Shown here: positions 22,778 through 31,067 of the stretch, in pieces
Position numbering within the stretch: position 1 is the stretch's first letter
Layout of the letters: each line of letters begins with the position of its first letter
Assembly: GCA_002869585.1 (NCBI GenBank)
Contig: PKUO01000070.1
Span: forward strand, 1 to 64,000
Direction: 5' to 3'
DNA from: Sedimenticola sp.
Lineage (GTDB): Bacteria; Pseudomonadota; Gammaproteobacteria; Chromatiales; Chromatiaceae
DNA: 64,000 bases
The notes under the pieces: model-generated
The model's database searches: none
Told to the model about the DNA's origin: nothing
Seen by the model: only the letters and a program-made list of their open reading frames with translations
Translations under genes and position numbers: made by a program

Positions 22778-24163
22778 AGGCGCGCTGGTCAGAATCTTTG
22801 GTTGTTCCTGCTCCGGCGGCGCTTCCGTCTGGGCGTAGTGCCACTTCAGCATGTCATAATAATTGCGGATGTTGTCCACATAGGTGACCGGTTCATTGCC
22901 GCGGGCGAAGCCGCGCTTAACCGTGGTGTAATATTTTTTCTTTGCCAGCAGGGGCAGGTGCTGTTTTACATCGGACCACTTGTCCGGATCGCTTTTGTTG
23001 CGCTCGGTCAGTATCCGGGCGTCTTCCAGATGACCGAAGCCGATGTTATAACCTGCCAGGGCCAGCCAGATGCGGTCAGGTTCAGGCACTCTTTCGGGGA
23101 TGCGCTCCTCCATCAGCCGCACATAGCGGGCACCGCCCATGATGCTCTGTTCAGGATCTCGCCTGTCTTCGACCTCCAGACCCTCGGCGGTGGCCTTGGT
23201 CAGCATCATCACCCCCTTGACGCCGGTGGGTGATACCGCCTCGGGATTCCAGTGTGATTCCTGATATCCTATCGCCGCCAGCAGTTTCCAGTCGATCCCG
23301 GTCTCCTCGGCAGCTTGGGTAAAGAACGGCAGAAGTTCAGGAAGCCGTTGAAAAATGTGCCGGCGGAAGGTGCGCTTGTCGACGAAATCCAAGTTGTCGA
23401 CATAACCGTAGTAGCGTTCGGTCAACTGCTCCAGGATGCCGTTTTCCTTGATCTCCAGTATGAAATCCCGAGCGGCGTCATACAGGCTGGTGTCCTCGGC
23501 GTGCTGAAAGGCCCAGGCCAGCGGTTGCGGCTCGGAGAGATCGAAGGCAACCTGCATTCTCGGGTAGAAGCGTCGGGCGAGGGCGATTTCGTTGGAGTCG
23601 GCCACGGTGTAGTCGATGACCTGCTCCTTCACAAGATAGAGCAGTTCCTTGCTGTCCAGCTCCTGCTGGGCGGTCCATTCAAGATCTGGGTGCTGCTGTT
23701 TCAGTCGGCTTAACTCTTCATCGTGGCTGCTGCCGGCAACGACTTCGAAAATACCGTTGCGGGTCTCCTCGATGTTTTTGGGTCGTCTGGTTCCCCGCAT
23801 ATAGACCACCTGCTGGGTGATATCCATATAGCTGGGCGAGAATCGCACCTGGGATTTACGCTTGTTGGTGACCGTCAGGCCTGCTGCGGCGAGGTGCGCC
23901 TCGCCACGCTGGATCATAGGAACGATCTGATCGAATGTCTCGGGAAAGATGAATTTGACCTTGACGCCAAGGCGTTCGGCGAACAGGGAGACCAGTTCAT
24001 ATTCGAAACCCTTCTCACCCTCTTCATCGACGAAATAGGCGGTCGGGGTGTTGCGGGTGATCACCAACAGCGTGCCTTCTTCCTTGATCCGCTCGACCAG
24101 GGGCTTGGGAATGCTGCAACTGAGCAGGCTCAGGCTGAGTATTGTTAGGATTAGCCAACGCAT
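22766..24163 (-). CDS. mltF: Membrane-bound lytic murein transglycosylase F
   Basis: A 465-residue lipoprotein: signal peptide MRWLILTILSLSLLSC with lipobox cysteine 16, then a periplasmic solute-binding-type domain (LLVITRNTPTAYFVDEEGEK, GFEYELVSLFAERLGV), then a lytic transglycosylase domain with catalytic E302 in AAIGYQESHWNPEAVSPTGV, KGVMMLTKATAE and ALAGYNIGFGHLEDARILTE. This is the standard MltF architecture. It cleaves the MurNAc-GlcNAc bond of peptidoglycan to form anhydro-muropeptides, at the inner face of the outer membrane. Convergent with tadA, with a 12-base overlap. Confidence 0.95.
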   Translation of the reverse strand: MRWLILTILSLSLLSCSIPKPLVERIKEEGTLLVITRNTPTAYFVDEEGEKGFEYELVSLFAERLGVKVKFIFPETFDQIVPMIQRGEAHLAAAGLTVTNKRKSQVRFSPSYMDITQQVVYMRGTRRPKNIEETRNGIFEVVAGSSHDEELSRLKQQHPDLEWTAQQELDSKELLYLVKEQVIDYTVADSNEIALARRFYPRMQVAFDLSEPQPLAWAFQHAEDTSLYDAARDFILEIKENGILEQLTERYYGYVDNLDFVDKRTFRRHIFQRLPELLPFFTQAAEETGIDWKLLAAIGYQESHWNPEAVSPTGVKGVMMLTKATAEGLEVEDRRDPEQSIMGGARYVRLMEERIPERVPEPDRIWLALAGYNIGFGHLEDARILTERNKSDPDKWSDVKQHLPLLAKKKYYTTVKRGFARGNEPVTYVDNIRNYYDMLKWHYAQTEAPPEQEQPKILTSAPSTL

Positions 24164-24398
24164 GATTACTGGAGCATAGTTCTCTTTGGGTGTCCCGGGT
24201 TAATAAATCGCACAGTTTAATTGTGTAAAATCCTGCTAATTGTAGAACAGCAATCACGGCCTACAATGGATATATTCGATTGACAGGTGGAATAAAGGTT
24301 CGCGGGAGATTTGGCTGTAAGGGTATTTGAGTTTGAAATAGGACTGCTCTGGTCTGCATGAAATACAATAATTTATATTGTTAACAGTAAGTTAGTGG

Positions 24399-25115
24399 AT
24401 GCTTATGGGATATGAGTTTGAGCCGATCGGTGTCATTCGATCACCTTTCAAAGAGAAGTTCGGTGTGCCGCGGCAATCCGGTATTGCGACTGAGGTGCAG
24501 GCTACCCTGGAATTTCACCCCCCGTATGATGATGCCGAGGCGTTTTCCGGGCTTGAACAATACTCTCATCTCTGGATTCAGTTCGTGTTCGATCAGAATA
24601 TCGATGCGGGTTGGCAACCCAGGGTACGACCGCCCCGCCTGGGCGGTAATCGACGGGTAGGGGTGTTTGCCAGTCGCTCGCCCTTTCGACCCAATCCTCT
24701 GGGGCTGTCGGTGGTCATGCTGGACGAGGTGCAGGAGCGTTATGGCAAGGTACGGCTGCTGCTGTCCGGAATCGATATGGTGGATGGGACGCCGGTGCTG
24801 GATATCAAACCCTATATCGCTTATTCGGACAGTATTGTCGATGCCCGCTCCGGCTTTGCACCGGCTTCGCCCGAAGCGATTCTCAATGTCGTGTTCTCCG
24901 CTAAAGCCTTGGCGACAATATCAGACAGAGAGGATGGCGAGAGGCTGAAGCAGCTTATCATCCAACTGTTGGAGATCGATCCGCGACCGGCCTACAAACG
25001 CGATGCCGAGGCAGGTCGTGAGTACGGCTTTCGTCTGTATGATTTTGATTTGCGCTGGGCCGTATCGGGGCAGCAGGTTGAGGTGTTGGAACTCAGGCCT
25101 GTTACAGCGGAATAG
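24399..25115 (+). CDS. trmO: tRNA (t6A37) methyltransferase TrmO / TsaA-like
   Basis: A 238-residue protein: YEFEPIGVIRSPFKEKFGVP then RQSGIATE, the beta-barrel core (FSGLEQYSHLWIQFVFDQN), RRVGVFASRSPFRPNPLGLS and LSGIDMVDGTPVLDIKPYI. These are the signature blocks of the TsaA/TrmO (UPF0066) family, which N6-methylates t6A at position 37 of tRNA-Thr to m6t6A using SAM. A C-terminal domain with YKRDAEAGREYGFRLYDFDL is also typical. ATG codons at 24399 and 24405 are both possible starts; no strong Shine-Dalgarno sequence decides between them. Confidence 0.92.
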   Translation: MLMGYEFEPIGVIRSPFKEKFGVPRQSGIATEVQATLEFHPPYDDAEAFSGLEQYSHLWIQFVFDQNIDAGWQPRVRPPRLGGNRRVGVFASRSPFRPNPLGLSVVMLDEVQERYGKVRLLLSGIDMVDGTPVLDIKPYIAYSDSIVDARSGFAPASPEAILNVVFSAKALATISDREDGERLKQLIIQLLEIDPRPAYKRDAEAGREYGFRLYDFDLRWAVSGQQVEVLELRPVTAE

Positions 25116-25135
25116 GTGAGGGACCTTGGTCAGGT

Positions 25136-25858
25136 TCAGGGTTTATTGAACTGAATGACCTTCTTTTGCGGCGACAGGTTGATTTCATCGATATGGGTGC
25201 CGCTTCGACGGGTCAGCATCAACCACACCGCGTCGGCGATATCCTCCGGGAGGATGTAGTTCTCCTCGGCCTCTCCCGGTCTGAACTCCAGCTGATTGAA
25301 GAAATCGCTCTTTACCATACCCGGATTGATCAGGCCGACTCTCACTCCCGATCCGGCGCACTCTTCTCTTAATGACTGAGAAAACCCCCGGATGGCGAAT
25401 TTTGTTGCGCAGTAGACGGTGCCTTTCCTGCCGCCGGCCAGCGCGGCCTCAGAACCCATGAACACCAGGTTGCCCCCTTTGCGTGCTTTCAGGCTGGGCA
25501 GAAATTACCGGGCAGTGAGGATATGCGCGGTCAGATTGAGATCGATCAGTCCCTGAATCTGTTCGGGAGAGAACTCCTCAATGGAGCCGAATCTCCCCAC
25601 GCCAGCATTGCAGACCAGGTCTGTAATTTCGGGGTGTTGCTTGTGGAGCCTGCGCAGTTCATTGGGTAGTTGCTTGATGTCCGATAGATCTAGCGGGTAG
25701 GTGGTTATGCCCCCAACCCCCGCAAACAGACCATTGATACTGCGCGAGACGGCGATGACATTGCACCCTTCCTCAAGCAGTTTGTGGCAGATGGCCTTGC
25801 CGATGCCCCGGCTCGCGCCGGTGACCAGTACAGTACGGTGATGTCCATTCAAAGTCAT
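25136..25858 (-). pseudogene. Short-chain dehydrogenase/reductase with in-frame TAA
   Basis: From ATG 25858 the frame reads MTLNGHHRTVLVTGASRGIG (nucleotide-binding TGxxxGIG), LVCNAGVGRFGSIEEF and ends LNLTAHILTAR at TAA 25505-25507 (codon 118 of 241). The same frame then continues FLPSLKARKGGNLVFMGSEA (catalytic Ser region), TVYCATKFAIRGFSQSLREE (YxxxK) and VGLINPGMVKSDFF. Both halves make one classical SDR of 240 residues; only the stop interrupts it. An ATG at 25465 could start the second half but would lack the Rossmann dinucleotide site. The start overlaps the gene at 25855. The substrate of the intact enzyme cannot be told. Confidence 0.8.
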
Positions 25859-26460
25859 ATGTCCCAGTGTTCGATGAGTTCGACGAGGGTATCGATTTTA
25901 TCGCTGATCAGCCCCGATACCAGCTTAGCTGAAATACTTCTCATGGGGTTGTCCCGGTTATCCGAGATGATTTTCAGGCACTGCCCCGCGCCCGGTGGCA
26001 ACAGCCTGCTGGCCACAGAGATGAAGCCAAAGGCCTCCATGTCATAAATCCGATCATCCGGATAATCCGCCGTGGGTTGCGCAACCGTTACCACTGTCGC
26101 TCTGGCAAAGGCTGGAACGGCCGGTGTGGCAATGCTGATATCTGCTCCCTGGTCGTTGCATACCCGATCGGCCAGAATCGCCTGACCCAGTTCACGTGTG
26201 GCATGCCCGGCGATTCCGATATTGATCCACAGGCTGTTGTGCCTGGGAGGTGAGTGCCCGTGCAACCACTGGGTCGCCGCGGCCGCCGCCTGCTGTCCCA
26301 CACCGGACACAACCAGCATCAACTCCTCATTTCGGAATAGTGGAAAAGCCGTGATGCGATTGTCCCGCTGCAGGGAAAAATGGTGATTGATGGGTTTGGC
26401 CTCCGCCGGCAGCGCGGTAATGATGCGGATGTCCGGGCTATGCTGGCGCATCATTTTCAC
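25855..26460 (-). CDS. Nucleoside phosphorylase / nucleosidase-like protein
   Basis: A 201-residue protein with IRIITALPAEAKPINHHFSL, LMLVVSGVGQQAAAAATQWL, LWINIGIAGHATRELGQAI and DDRIYDMEAFGFISVASRLL. The SGVG, NIGIAGH and D-M-E-A blocks belong to the PNP/UDP phosphorylase superfamily, which includes MTA/SAH nucleosidase and futalosine hydrolase. The DMEA motif carries the glutamate that contacts the ribose hydroxyls. It is shorter than MTAN (about 230) and the exact substrate is open. It overlaps the glycosyltransferase gene at its start and the SDR gene at its end, so it belongs to a minus-strand operon 28144-25136. Confidence 0.75.
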   Translation of the reverse strand: MKMMRQHSPDIRIITALPAEAKPINHHFSLQRDNRITAFPLFRNEELMLVVSGVGQQAAAAATQWLHGHSPPRHNSLWINIGIAGHATRELGQAILADRVCNDQGADISIATPAVPAFARATVVTVAQPTADYPDDRIYDMEAFGFISVASRLLPPGAGQCLKIISDNRDNPMRSISAKLVSGLISDKIDTLVELIEHWDI

Positions 26461-27280
26461 CCGTCGAATATTGTCTTTGCAGGGCGAGATAGTGTGCCTC
26501 CTGCTCAGGCTTGCCGCGCTTGCCCGCGCCGGCCGCGAGAATCCCGGCCTTTTTTATCAGCATCTTTTTCGCCGCCTGGAGGTCATCCCCCTGGATCTGG
26601 CCGCTGGTTATGATCTTCTCCAGGGCGAGGATGCGGAACCTGTCCATGCCCCAGTGCTGATGGGAGAGTTGATCTTCATGACCGCCGTATTTGACGATCT
26701 GCGGGCTCTCCACGAAAGCCACGGGATGGCGTGCACAGATTCTCAGCCAGAGATCATAATCCTCGCAGGCGGGCAGGCTCTCATCGAACAGCCCGACCTC
26801 GGTGAAGATGCGTTGGTGGAGCATGGCTGCCGAGGGGGAGATTACGCACAGGGGCAGGCAGCGCTGAAAGATGCGGCCCCCGCTCTTGGCATGCTTGCGC
26901 ATGGCATTCACCCGGATGCCGTTGCGGACCCAGATCTCCTCGGTGTGACAGAGGGGAAGATTGGGGCTGCGCTTCAGGGTCTCGATCTGGGATGCCAGTT
27001 TGGTTGGCAACCATTCATCATCGGAGTCGAGAAACGCCAGCCATTCCCCCTTGGCATGGCGGATGCCCAGGTTCCTCGCGCTGCTGACCCCTTGATTGGC
27101 CTGGTAGAGGTAGATGCATTCGGGAAACCGCTGCTGAATCAGTGTCCGGGTGCTATCGCTGGAGCCATCATCGACGATGATCACTTCATCGGCCCTGGCG
27201 GTCTGGTTCAGAACCGATGAAATTGCCCGCTCGAGGTGATGTGCCCGGTTATAGGTGGGTATGATGACGCTGATAGTCAA
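26438..27280 (-). CDS. Family 2 glycosyltransferase
   Basis: A 280-residue protein with MTISVIIPTYNRAHHLERAI, DEVIIVDDGSSDSTRTLIQQ, NQGVSSARNLGIRHAKGEWL and AFLDSDDEWLPTKL. The nucleotide-sugar-binding DDGS and the metal-binding DSDD motifs define a GT-A fold GT2 enzyme. PACEDYDLWLRICARHPVAF follows and supplies the catalytic ED region. It lacks membrane spans, so it is cytoplasmic or peripheral. The acceptor is unknown. Neighbours (an MNIO protein, a nucleosidase-like protein, an SDR) do not reveal a polysaccharide cluster. Confidence 0.9.
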   Translation of the reverse strand: MTISVIIPTYNRAHHLERAISSVLNQTARADEVIIVDDGSSDSTRTLIQQRFPECIYLYQANQGVSSARNLGIRHAKGEWLAFLDSDDEWLPTKLASQIETLKRSPNLPLCHTEEIWVRNGIRVNAMRKHAKSGGRIFQRCLPLCVISPSAAMLHQRIFTEVGLFDESLPACEDYDLWLRICARHPVAFVESPQIVKYGGHEDQLSHQHWGMDRFRILALEKIITSGQIQGDDLQAAKKMLIKKAGILAAGAGKRGKPEQEAHYLALQRQYSTGENDAPA

Positions 27281-27286
27281 AGCGGT

Positions 27287-28144
27287 TCAGGGTTGCGGCA
27301 GGTCCGGGAAATGTTTGCTCAGGGCGCAGCGCGCCTTCTTCACCTCGGTCACCATTTGCGCAAAAGAGGGAATAGTGTCGAGGCGTTCGATCATGGTGGT
27401 GGTTGGCCCGAACAGTTTCAGGGCCTCAAGGTAGAGCTGCCATACAGGGTCCTTTTCGGCTTCTTCGTCAGCTTCCTCTTCCGCTTCGCACAACAGTGTG
27501 GCGCCAGCCAGGTGAATCTGCTGAACCCGATCGGCGGGCAGATGTGAGAGGTAGTCACTGGCGTTGATGCCCTGACTGACGCTGGTGGTGTGCAGGTTCT
27601 CAATATCCAGTAAAATCAGTGAGTTGGAGCTGATCGCCACTTCCCGGATAAAATCCGCCTCAGGCATGTCGGTTTTCGGGTCGATCACTTCGCTGGGGAC
27701 ATTTTCCAGCAGTATCTGGCGATCGAATATCGCCTGCACCTGCTGGATGCGTGGAACCACGTGCTCCAGCATCTCCTCGGAATAAGGGAGGGGAAGCAGT
27801 TGTCCCTGGGTGTCGTCTGCGCCGCCCCAGCAGAGGTGGTCGGATATCCACAGCGGGTTGACGCGATCCACCAATGCCTTTAGTTGTTGCAGATACTCTT
27901 CGTCGAGGGGCCAGGGACTGCCGATACCCAGGGATATGCCATGCATGACAATGGGATATTTTGCGCAGATCTGGTCGAGTTGCTGCAGTTGCTCTTCAGA
28001 GGCCCCGAGATAGCCCTCGGAGATGATCTCAAACCAGTCAACCGGCACCTGTTCCTGCAGTACAAGGGGTATGTACTCCTTGCGCAGCCTCAGGCCGAGG
28101 CCAAGGTAGGGCAGTTGCTGGATTCGTTCCGGACTGTTCGGCAT
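27287..28144 (-). CDS. DUF692 / MNIO family multinuclear iron oxidase-like protein
   Basis: A 285-residue TIM-barrel-type protein: YLGLGLRLRKEYIPLVL, VDWFEIISEGYLG, IVMHGISLGIGSPWPLD, PLWISDHLCWGG, ILLENVPSEV, LILLDIENLHTTSV and QIHLAGATLL, then TTTMIERLDTIPSFAQM. These His, Asp, Glu and Asn residues match the metal ligands of the MNIO (formerly DUF692/UPF0276) family, several members of which modify cysteines in ribosomal peptides. Those members normally sit beside a DUF2063-type partner and a short precursor; neither is visible here. It contains an unusual acidic insert near 220-230 (CEAEEEADEEAEKD). Function inferred only at family level. Confidence 0.88.
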   Translation of the reverse strand: MPNSPERIQQLPYLGLGLRLRKEYIPLVLQEQVPVDWFEIISEGYLGASEEQLQQLDQICAKYPIVMHGISLGIGSPWPLDEEYLQQLKALVDRVNPLWISDHLCWGGADDTQGQLLPLPYSEEMLEHVVPRIQQVQAIFDRQILLENVPSEVIDPKTDMPEADFIREVAISSNSLILLDIENLHTTSVSQGINASDYLSHLPADRVQQIHLAGATLLCEAEEEADEEAEKDPVWQLYLEALKLFGPTTTMIERLDTIPSFAQMVTEVKKARCALSKHFPDLPQP

Positions 28145-28207
28145 GGTCTTCGACTACCTCCTTAGAGCCATTGAAGATACTCCGGTTTCCCGGTTAAGGG
28201 CAAGATA

Positions 28208-29062
28208 CTAGTGCAGGAGATTGAACAGCTTATTTCGGTATTGGCCGACCAAGGGGTGCTCTGTACCGAGCATTTCGAACAGTGACAGCATCGCCTTGCG
28301 TGCCGCGTCATCGCCGTATTGGCGGTCCTTTTTCATCAGTTCCAGCAACATCTGCAGTGCCGTCTCATAGTCCTCCTGGAGTACTTTATGGGCAGCCAGA
28401 CGGTAGCTGGTCTCGCTGGATAAATCCGGTTCGCCGGCACGTGCTTCTGCGGTGGGCGTTTGGGCTGCGATCCTGGCGAATTGGAGGCGCGCCCTCAGTG
28501 CTGTGATTTCCGGCTTCTCCCGCTGATCCAGTGGCAACGCCTCGATTTCAGCCTCTGCACTATCGATATCGCCCAACTGCGCATGCAGTTCGATCAGCAT
28601 CGGCCCCACCTGGGGGTTGTCCGGGTCTTCGGCCCTTGCGCGGGTCAGGATATCCTGTGCGGCAGCGGTTTCACCCTGCTGCAACAGGAGTCGGGCCTGG
28701 GCGACCAGATTGTCAGACTCACGGGGAATATGCCGGTCGAGAAATTTGCGTAATTCCGCCTCCGGCAGGGCGCCCATGAACTCATCCACCGGCTGTCCAT
28801 CCTTGAACAGCTTGACTGTCGGTATGCTGCGTATCGCGAATTGCGCAGCGAGGCCTTGCTGTTCTTCGGTATTGATTTTTGCCAGGATGAATTTGCCCCG
28901 ATAGTCATCCGCCAGTTTCGCCAGAACGGGCATCAGCATTTTGCAGGGCTGACACCATTCTGCCCAGAAATCGACCAGTACCGGTGCCTGTCGAGAACCC
29001 TGTATGACAATTTTCTCAAAATTCTCGGCAGTTACTTCGTGTGAATAGGGTGATTCGCTCAT
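28208..29062 (-). CDS. cnoX: CnoX/YbbN-type thioredoxin-TPR chaperedoxin
   Basis: A 284-residue protein starting MSESPYSHEVTAENFEKIVI. The N-terminal thioredoxin domain has VLVDFWAEWCQPCKMLMPVL (active site WCQPC, so redox-competent, unlike E. coli CnoX) and the cis-Pro in FAIRSIPTVKLFKDGQ. From about residue 115 it has TPR-like helices (LVAQARLLLQQGETAAAQDI and further repeats to LFEMLGTEHPLVGQYRNKL). CnoX protects proteins from oxidation and hands them to GroEL or DnaK. An in-frame TTG lies two codons upstream; the ATG at 29062 is preferred. Confidence 0.92.
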   Translation of the reverse strand: MSESPYSHEVTAENFEKIVIQGSRQAPVLVDFWAEWCQPCKMLMPVLAKLADDYRGKFILAKINTEEQQGLAAQFAIRSIPTVKLFKDGQPVDEFMGALPEAELRKFLDRHIPRESDNLVAQARLLLQQGETAAAQDILTRARAEDPDNPQVGPMLIELHAQLGDIDSAEAEIEALPLDQREKPEITALRARLQFARIAAQTPTAEARAGEPDLSSETSYRLAAHKVLQEDYETALQMLLELMKKDRQYGDDAARKAMLSLFEMLGTEHPLVGQYRNKLFNLLH

Positions 29063-29235
29063 GGTCAAAAACTCGATCCTGTGGTTTGGATGCTTTATCT
29101 ACCGCCATAGTATAAGTCCAGTGTGCCCGCATCCCAACACATGTGGAGGATTGCCGTGGGGGATCGCTCTTGAAATGCGGTGACCGAATACCCACCTCAC
29201 AATCAGGTTATGGAGTTGCTTGGAGGGTGAGTGTG

Positions 29236-29667
29236 ATGTCGGATGCCGTGCATATCGTCTGTCCACATTGTCAAGGTGTGAACCGTGTTCCACGGGCGCG
29301 TCTGGGTGAAAATCCGGGTTGCGGCAAGTGCCATAAACCTCTGTTTACTGGCAAGCCACTGGAGCTGGATGAGAAGGGTTTGGCACAGCACCTGAAATCA
29401 GACCTGCCGGTGGTGGTGGACTTTTGGGCACCCTGGTGCGGTCCCTGCAAGATGATGGCGCCTGCCTTTGCCCAGGCGGCGGTGCAACTTGAACCCCAGG
29501 CCCGGCTGGTAAAAATCAACACCGAGCAGAATCAGCAGATTGCCATGCGCCATGGTATTCGCAGCATCCCCACACTGGTGATGTTCAGGCGTGGTCAGGA
29601 GCATGCCAGAATCTCTGGTGCGATGGATGCACAGGGCCTGAGCAGCTGGGTTCGTCAGAATATGTGA
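29236..29667 (+). CDS. trxC: Thioredoxin 2 (zinc-containing)
   Basis: ATG 29236, after GGAGGGTG, gives 143 residues: MSDAVHIVCPHCQGVNRVPR and then NPGCGKCHKPLF supply the four zinc cysteines of TrxC. The thioredoxin domain follows with VVVDFWAPWCGPCKMMAPAF (WCGPC) and GIRSIPTLVMFRRG (cis-Pro). Upstream in-frame starts back to 29143 would lengthen the N-terminus past the family norm. TrxC is a cytoplasmic disulfide reductase usually induced by oxidative stress. It is divergent from cnoX, another thioredoxin-fold gene, with about 170 bp between them. Confidence 0.93.
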   Translation: MSDAVHIVCPHCQGVNRVPRARLGENPGCGKCHKPLFTGKPLELDEKGLAQHLKSDLPVVVDFWAPWCGPCKMMAPAFAQAAVQLEPQARLVKINTEQNQQIAMRHGIRSIPTLVMFRRGQEHARISGAMDAQGLSSWVRQNM

Positions 29668-29859
29668 CTTTTTTACGCCGATTTGGCGAGGAATTTGTAA
29701 ATTGCGGTCGATCCGGCATGGACATCGCCGCAGTGCATCAAGTAAAATTCCGCTAATTTGGCGGCTGCGCAGCTCGACGTTGTCGTACCCTTGTTTAACC
29801 TGTTCGGGGCGGAACCCATGGTCCTGTCCCGTTCGGCATGCCTGTTGGGGGCCGATTCC

Positions 29860-31011
29860 TTGAGAAAACCTGCATTATTGGTACTGGAAGATGGAACTGT
29901 GTTCCAGGGAGAGTCGATCGGCGCGGATGGCAAGACTGTTGGAGAGGTCGTTTTCAACACTGCCATGACCGGATATCAGGAAATTCTGACTGATCCCTCA
30001 TACTGTAAACAAATTGTCACTCTGACCTATCCGCATATCGGTAATACCGGAACCAATGAGGAGGACGAGGAGTCGTCGTCAATCTATGCGGCGGGACTGA
30101 TTATCCGCGACCTGCCTCTGCTGGCCAGTAACTGGCGGAATCAAAAGCCGCTGGATGACTACCTTGCTGACAACGGTATCGTTGCCATTGCCAACATTGA
30201 CACCCGTAAATTGACCCGAATCCTCAGGGAGAAGGGCGCCCAGAGTGGCTGCATTATCGCTGGTGATGCGATTGATCAGGCCGATGGGCTGAGTTCGGCA
30301 AAAGCATTTCCCGGGCTCAAGGGGATGGATCTGGCGAAAGAGGTCACTACTTCCATTCCCTATGAATGGGCCCAGGGGTCATGGACCCTGGAAGAGGGCT
30401 TGCCCCCCGCCCCGCATCCGATCGAAGAGCATCTGCCGATGCACGTGATCGCCTATGACTACGGAATAAAACGTAACATCCTGCGCATGCTGGTCGATCG
30501 CGGCTGCCGGGTCACCGTGGTGCCGGCGCAGACGCCTGCCAGCGAAGTGCTGGCCCTGAATCCGGATGGCGTGTTCCTGTCCAACGGGCCGGGCGATCCC
30601 GAGCCCTGTGATTACGCTATCGATGCCATCAAATCCATCCTCGAGACCGATGTGCCGGTATTCGGTATCTGCCTCGGTCATCAGTTGCTGGCGCTGGCCA
30701 CTGGCGCGCAGACGGTCAAAATGAAGTTCGGTCATCATGGCGCCAACCATCCGGTGCAGGATCTGGACAGCAAGAGCGTCATGATCTCCAGTCAGAACCA
30801 TGGTTTTGCCGTGGATGAAACAACACTGCCGGAAAACCTGTGCGCCACCCATCGCTCATTGTTCGACGGGTCGCTGCAGGGCATACATCTCACCGATAAA
30901 CCGGCTTTCGGTTTTCAGGGGCATCCGGAGGCCAGTCCAGGCCCTCACGATGTTGCCCCGGTATTTGATCATTTTATCGAGTTGATCCAGGCTGCAGGCG
31001 ATCGTGGCTAA
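29860..31011 (+). CDS. carA: Carbamoyl-phosphate synthase small subunit
   Basis: A TTG at 29860, preceded by GGGGG, gives a 383-residue protein ([20 protein letters not shown]) that lines up with family starts such as MTKPAILALADG. In-frame upstream starts (29758, 29818) would add atypical residues. The class I glutamine amidotransferase domain has the nucleophile Cys in [17 protein letters not shown] and the His/Glu in [14 protein letters not shown]. The N-terminal domain has [20 protein letters not shown]. It hydrolyses glutamine and channels ammonia to CarB for arginine and pyrimidine synthesis. It ends in TAA, showing TAA is a normal stop here. Confidence 0.95.
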   Translation: MRKPALLVLEDGTVFQGESIGADGKTVGEVVFNTAMTGYQEILTDPSYCKQIVTLTYPHIGNTGTNEEDEESSSIYAAGLIIRDLPLLASNWRNQKPLDDYLADNGIVAIANIDTRKLTRILREKGAQSGCIIAGDAIDQADGLSSAKAFPGLKGMDLAKEVTTSIPYEWAQGSWTLEEGLPPAPHPIEEHLPMHVIAYDYGIKRNILRMLVDRGCRVTVVPAQTPASEVLALNPDGVFLSNGPGDPEPCDYAIDAIKSILETDVPVFGICLGHQLLALATGAQTVKMKFGHHGANHPVQDLDSKSVMISSQNHGFAVDETTLPENLCATHRSLFDGSLQGIHLTDKPAFGFQGHPEASPGPHDVAPVFDHFIELIQAAGDRG

Positions 31012-31067
31012 ATCAGGATTGAAACGCTTTAACCGCTCAGCACATATAATACGACGGCTAGAAATCC

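Noticed and set aside
25136-28208. RiPP precursor peptide gene beside the MNIO protein
   Set aside because: No short Cys-rich frame with a ribosome site was found in the gaps flanking 27287-28144; the intergenic spaces are only about 6 and 63 bases.
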